This document shows, piece by piece, positions 5,056 through 7,243 of a stretch of DNA of 7,243 nucleotides; position 1 is the stretch's first letter, and every line of letters begins with the position of its first letter. A program made the translations under genes and the position numbers. This stretch comes from Spirochaetia bacterium (GTDB taxonomy: Bacteria; Spirochaetota; UBA4802; UBA5550): the NCBI GenBank assembly GCA_031289575.1, contig JAITPE010000007.1, positions 1 through 7,243 on the forward strand, in the 5' to 3' direction. The notes under the pieces are model-generated. The model worked only from the letters and a program-made list of their open reading frames with translations, was not told the DNA's origin and did no database searches.

Positions 5056-6120
5056 TCAATCCCTCCCGAAAACTTTTGGTTTGGTAAAACGGTCTATGAG
5101 CGGAACCGCCGCGTTCATCAGCAGAATGGAATAGGATACCCCCTCCGGGTAGCCTCCCCAGATTCTTATGATGAACGTTATGAGCCCGCAGCCCGCGCCG
5201 AATAGAACCATGCCCCTGCCTGTAATCGGAGAGGTCACCATATCGGTAGCCATGAAAAAGGCGCCCAACACAAGCCCTCCGGTGAGCACATGGGACAGCG
5301 CTATCATTTGCGGCGCGGGATAGCCTATAACGCTGTAGTAGAGCAGCGCCAGAGCGGCAACCGTGCCGATATATGATGCCGGAATGTGCCATGTTATAAC
5401 CTTGCGTACCAGCAGGAAGACTCCTCCGGCAAGAAGCAGCACGGCTGATGTCTCGCCGACGCATCCTCCTATGCTGCCTTTGAATTGCGACCAGAGCATT
5501 TCGGGTGAAAAGAGAAAAGCGCAGAAATCATCAAAATTTATATTGTACTCACCGAGAATCGCGCTTCCCTCTTTAAGGGCTGTGAGAGGCGTGGCGTGCG
5601 TCATTACATCAAACACGGGCTGCGGGAAACCGGCCGTATTTAAGGCTGCTTTTGAGATAATGTTTCCGTTTTCAAAAACATTCCAGCCTGTTGTCATGTG
5701 CGCCGGCCACGAGGCAAGCATGAAGGCCCTCGCCGCGAGAGCCGGATTGAATATATTGAAGCCGAGGCCTCCAAAAAGCTGCTTTACTATTACGACCGCG
5801 AACGCGGAACCTATTGCCGTCATCCAAACCGGAGCTCCGGGCGGAACATTCATGGCAACCAAAATACCGGTTATAACGGCGGAACCGTCAAAGGCCGTAA
5901 CCTTTTTGCCGAGCGCAAGCTGCGTGAGTGTCTCGGCTACAACGGATGTGATAACGCAGCAGGCAAACAGAACGAGTACTCTTGCGCCGAAAAGATACAC
6001 CGAGTACGCCGCTGCCGGGACAAGAGCGGCCGCAACCGTCCACATTATTTTATTTATGGATTCGCCGCTTCTTATATGGGGAGCGTTTGAAATCACAAGC
6101 AGTTTATTTTCTGTAGCCAT
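5056..6120 (-). CDS. rnfD: Rnf complex membrane subunit RnfD (FMN- and riboflavin-binding)
   Basis: 354 residues with about ten membrane helices, homologous to NqrB. HIRSGESINKIMW (15-27), AFDGSAVITGILVAMNVPP (76-94), KQLFGGLGFNIFNPALAARAF (123-143 region) and FMATDMVTSPIT in the C-terminal half are the family landmarks. The attachment motif DVMTHATPLTAL (171-182) fits DxxTxAT, giving T177 as the covalent FMN site; the usual Gly is His175. GCVGETSAVLLLAGG is the conserved later loop. RnfD passes electrons across the membrane with RnfG, coupled to Na+ or H+ movement. The start follows the rnfC stop by 11 bases with no strong ribosome binding site, so it is likely coupled to rnfC. Length is normal (about 310-360). 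Confidence 0.95.
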   Translation of the reverse strand: MATENKLLVISNAPHIRSGESINKIMWTVAAALVPAAAYSVYLFGARVLVLFACCVITSVVAETLTQLALGKKVTAFDGSAVITGILVAMNVPPGAPVWMTAIGSAFAVVIVKQLFGGLGFNIFNPALAARAFMLASWPAHMTTGWNVFENGNIISKAALNTAGFPQPVFDVMTHATPLTALKEGSAILGEYNINFDDFCAFLFSPEMLWSQFKGSIGGCVGETSAVLLLAGGVFLLVRKVITWHIPASYIGTVAALALLYYSVIGYPAPQMIALSHVLTGGLVLGAFFMATDMVTSPITGRGMVLFGAGCGLITFIIRIWGGYPEGVSYSILLMNAAVPLIDRFTKPKVFGRD

Positions 6121-6131
6121 GAATTACCGGT

Positions 6132-7243
6132 TTATTTGTTCCTAATATGATCTTGAGCAATCTTGATGAAATGCGGCAGCGGCCTCAATGACGGACATTC
6201 AAACGCGCATGAACCGCACATTATGCAATCCAACGGATTCAACCCGTCCGAAATGTCAAAGCGGGTCTTTTCCACAGAAGTTCCCAGTTCGTACGGCAGC
6301 AGGCCTATTGGACAAACCGACACGCATTTCCCGCAGCGGATGCAGTGCCTGTAATCCTTGGCCGTATGCACCTCATCCTCGGAGAGAAAGAGTATGCCCG
6401 ATGTTCCCTTGACTACCGGAACATTCATATCGGGAAGGGCTATTCCGCACATCGGCCCGCCTATGAGGATCTTCGCGGGATTGCCCTTGAGCCCTCCGCA
6501 GTCCGCGGCTATATCGGATATGAGCGTGCCTGATCTCACCTTATAGTTTCCTGGATTGTTCACGAGCGAGCCCGACACGGTCAAATAGCGCTCGTAGAGA
6601 GACTTCTTAAACAGAACAGCCTCGCGGATGGCAAAAAGGGTTCCGACATTTTGCACAACGACGCCTATTTTAAATGGAAGAGCGCCCGATGGAACCTTGC
6701 GCTTTGTCAGGCTGTAGATGAGCTGTTTTTCCGCGCCCTGCGGATACCTTGCCGGAAGAGCCTTTACCGTGATGTTCTCGGGCAGATTGAGGCTTTTAAC
6801 TGCGTTCCTTAAGGCGGCTATGGCGGCAGGCTTATTCTTTTCAATGCCGACAATAGCCCTGTTTATGCCCAGAGCGCGCAGGGTTATTCTCACGCCCGTG
6901 ATTATTTCTTCGGGGAAGGTGTTCATCAGCATATCGTCAACAGTCAGATACGGCTCGCATTCCGACCCATTTACCACAAGCGTATCCACCCGCGCGTCCG
7001 GAGGCGGTGAAAGTTTAACCGCTGTAGGGAACGAGGCTCCGCCCAAGCCTACTATGCCGGCAGAACGGATGGCCTCTATGATTTCATCTTTTGAAAAATC
7101 TTCGATATTGGGAGGGGCGTCAAGGCGCGCGGGCCTGCTGAAAGAGCCGCCCGATTCGACCACAACAACATTCCTGTTACCGAATACTGTGAACATTTCC
7201 TTTATTTCGACAACCTTTCCCGGAACAGAGGAATGGACATTGG
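6132..7243 (-). CDS. rnfC: Rnf complex cytoplasmic subunit RnfC, 5' end outside window
   Basis: About 370 residues visible, C-terminal part complete, ending TAA. The frame stays open to the window edge and reads NVHSSVPGKVVEIKEMFTVFGN, a typical RnfC biotinyl/lipoyl-like hairpin region. The Met at 7196 is therefore internal and the true start lies beyond 7243. Numbered from that Met, GLGGASFPTAVKL (50-62) and LVVNGSECEPYLTVDD (73-88) form the NADH/FMN-binding part, GGPMCG (246-251) follows the SLBB-like domain, and two 4Fe-4S motifs are C285xxC288xxC291xxxC295P and C324xxC327xxC330xxxC334P. RnfC is the NAD-reactive subunit. Usual length is about 430-450, so roughly 60-80 residues are missing. 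It heads the visible operon. Confidence 0.95.
   Translation of the reverse strand, partial: NVHSSVPGKVVEIKEMFTVFGNRNVVVVESGGSFSRPARLDAPPNIEDFSKDEIIEAIRSAGIVGLGGASFPTAVKLSPPPDARVDTLVVNGSECEPYLTVDDMLMNTFPEEIITGVRITLRALGINRAIVGIEKNKPAAIAALRNAVKSLNLPENITVKALPARYPQGAEKQLIYSLTKRKVPSGALPFKIGVVVQNVGTLFAIREAVLFKKSLYERYLTVSGSLVNNPGNYKVRSGTLISDIAADCGGLKGNPAKILIGGPMCGIALPDMNVPVVKGTSGILFLSEDEVHTAKDYRHCIRCGKCVSVCPIGLLPYELGTSVEKTRFDISDGLNPLDCIMCGSCAFECPSLRPLPHFIKIAQDHIRNK

Noticed and set aside
5363..6145. Long + strand frame of 260 residues opposite rnfD
   Set aside because: Antisense shadow of rnfD; low-complexity composition and no family signal. The same holds for the + strand frames at 4503-5027, 5698-6090 and 3716-4099.
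7194..7196. ATG as the start of rnfC
   Set aside because: The frame is open upstream and encodes conserved RnfC sequence to the window edge.

Overview
The window carries the 3' part of a selenocysteine-type Lgt-family gene, three small-to-medium genes on the + strand, and on the - strand an Rnf electron-transport operon (rnfC-D-G-E-A) that continues directly into thyX. It suggests an anaerobic, probably diderm and motile bacterium of moderate GC. The signs are an Rnf complex for ferredoxin/NAD energy coupling, a PpiD-type periplasmic chaperone, a CheX-type CheY-P phosphatase, flavin-dependent ThyX, and apparent use of selenocysteine. I cannot fix the phylum from sequence alone. TGA ends rnfD, rnfG and thyX, so the standard bacterial code applies and the in-frame TGA at 186-188 needs its own explanation.

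Left part, + strand. Positions 1-548 hold the C-terminal 181 codons of an Lgt-family membrane protein, open at the window start. An in-frame TGA sits exactly at the second Cys of the GCCYG motif found in one branch of the family, and a bacterial-SECIS-like stem-loop begins four bases after it. A rho-independent terminator follows (584-614). Next come a 59-codon Trm112-type zinc-ribbon protein (674-853), a membrane-anchored PpiD/SurA-like chaperone that appears to have lost its parvulin domain (913-2034), and a CheX-like protein (2079-2543).

Right part, - strand, read from right to left. rnfC (open at the window end), rnfD, rnfG, rnfE, rnfA and thyX are packed with gaps of at most 18 bases or overlapping stops and starts, so they look like one transcript. 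RnfC carries two 4Fe-4S motifs and the NADH/FMN part. RnfD and RnfG carry threonine-FMN attachment motifs. RnfE and RnfA each carry the pair of membrane cysteines expected to hold the shared intramembrane iron-sulfur cluster. rnfB is not between rnfA and thyX, so it must lie upstream of rnfC outside the window or elsewhere. thyX and cheX converge and overlap by 6 bases.

The best leads are the candidate selenoprotein Lgt with its SECIS-like element, and two unexplained 12-bp perfect hairpins with 5-base loops inside coding sequence, one in the lgt-like gene and one in rnfG.
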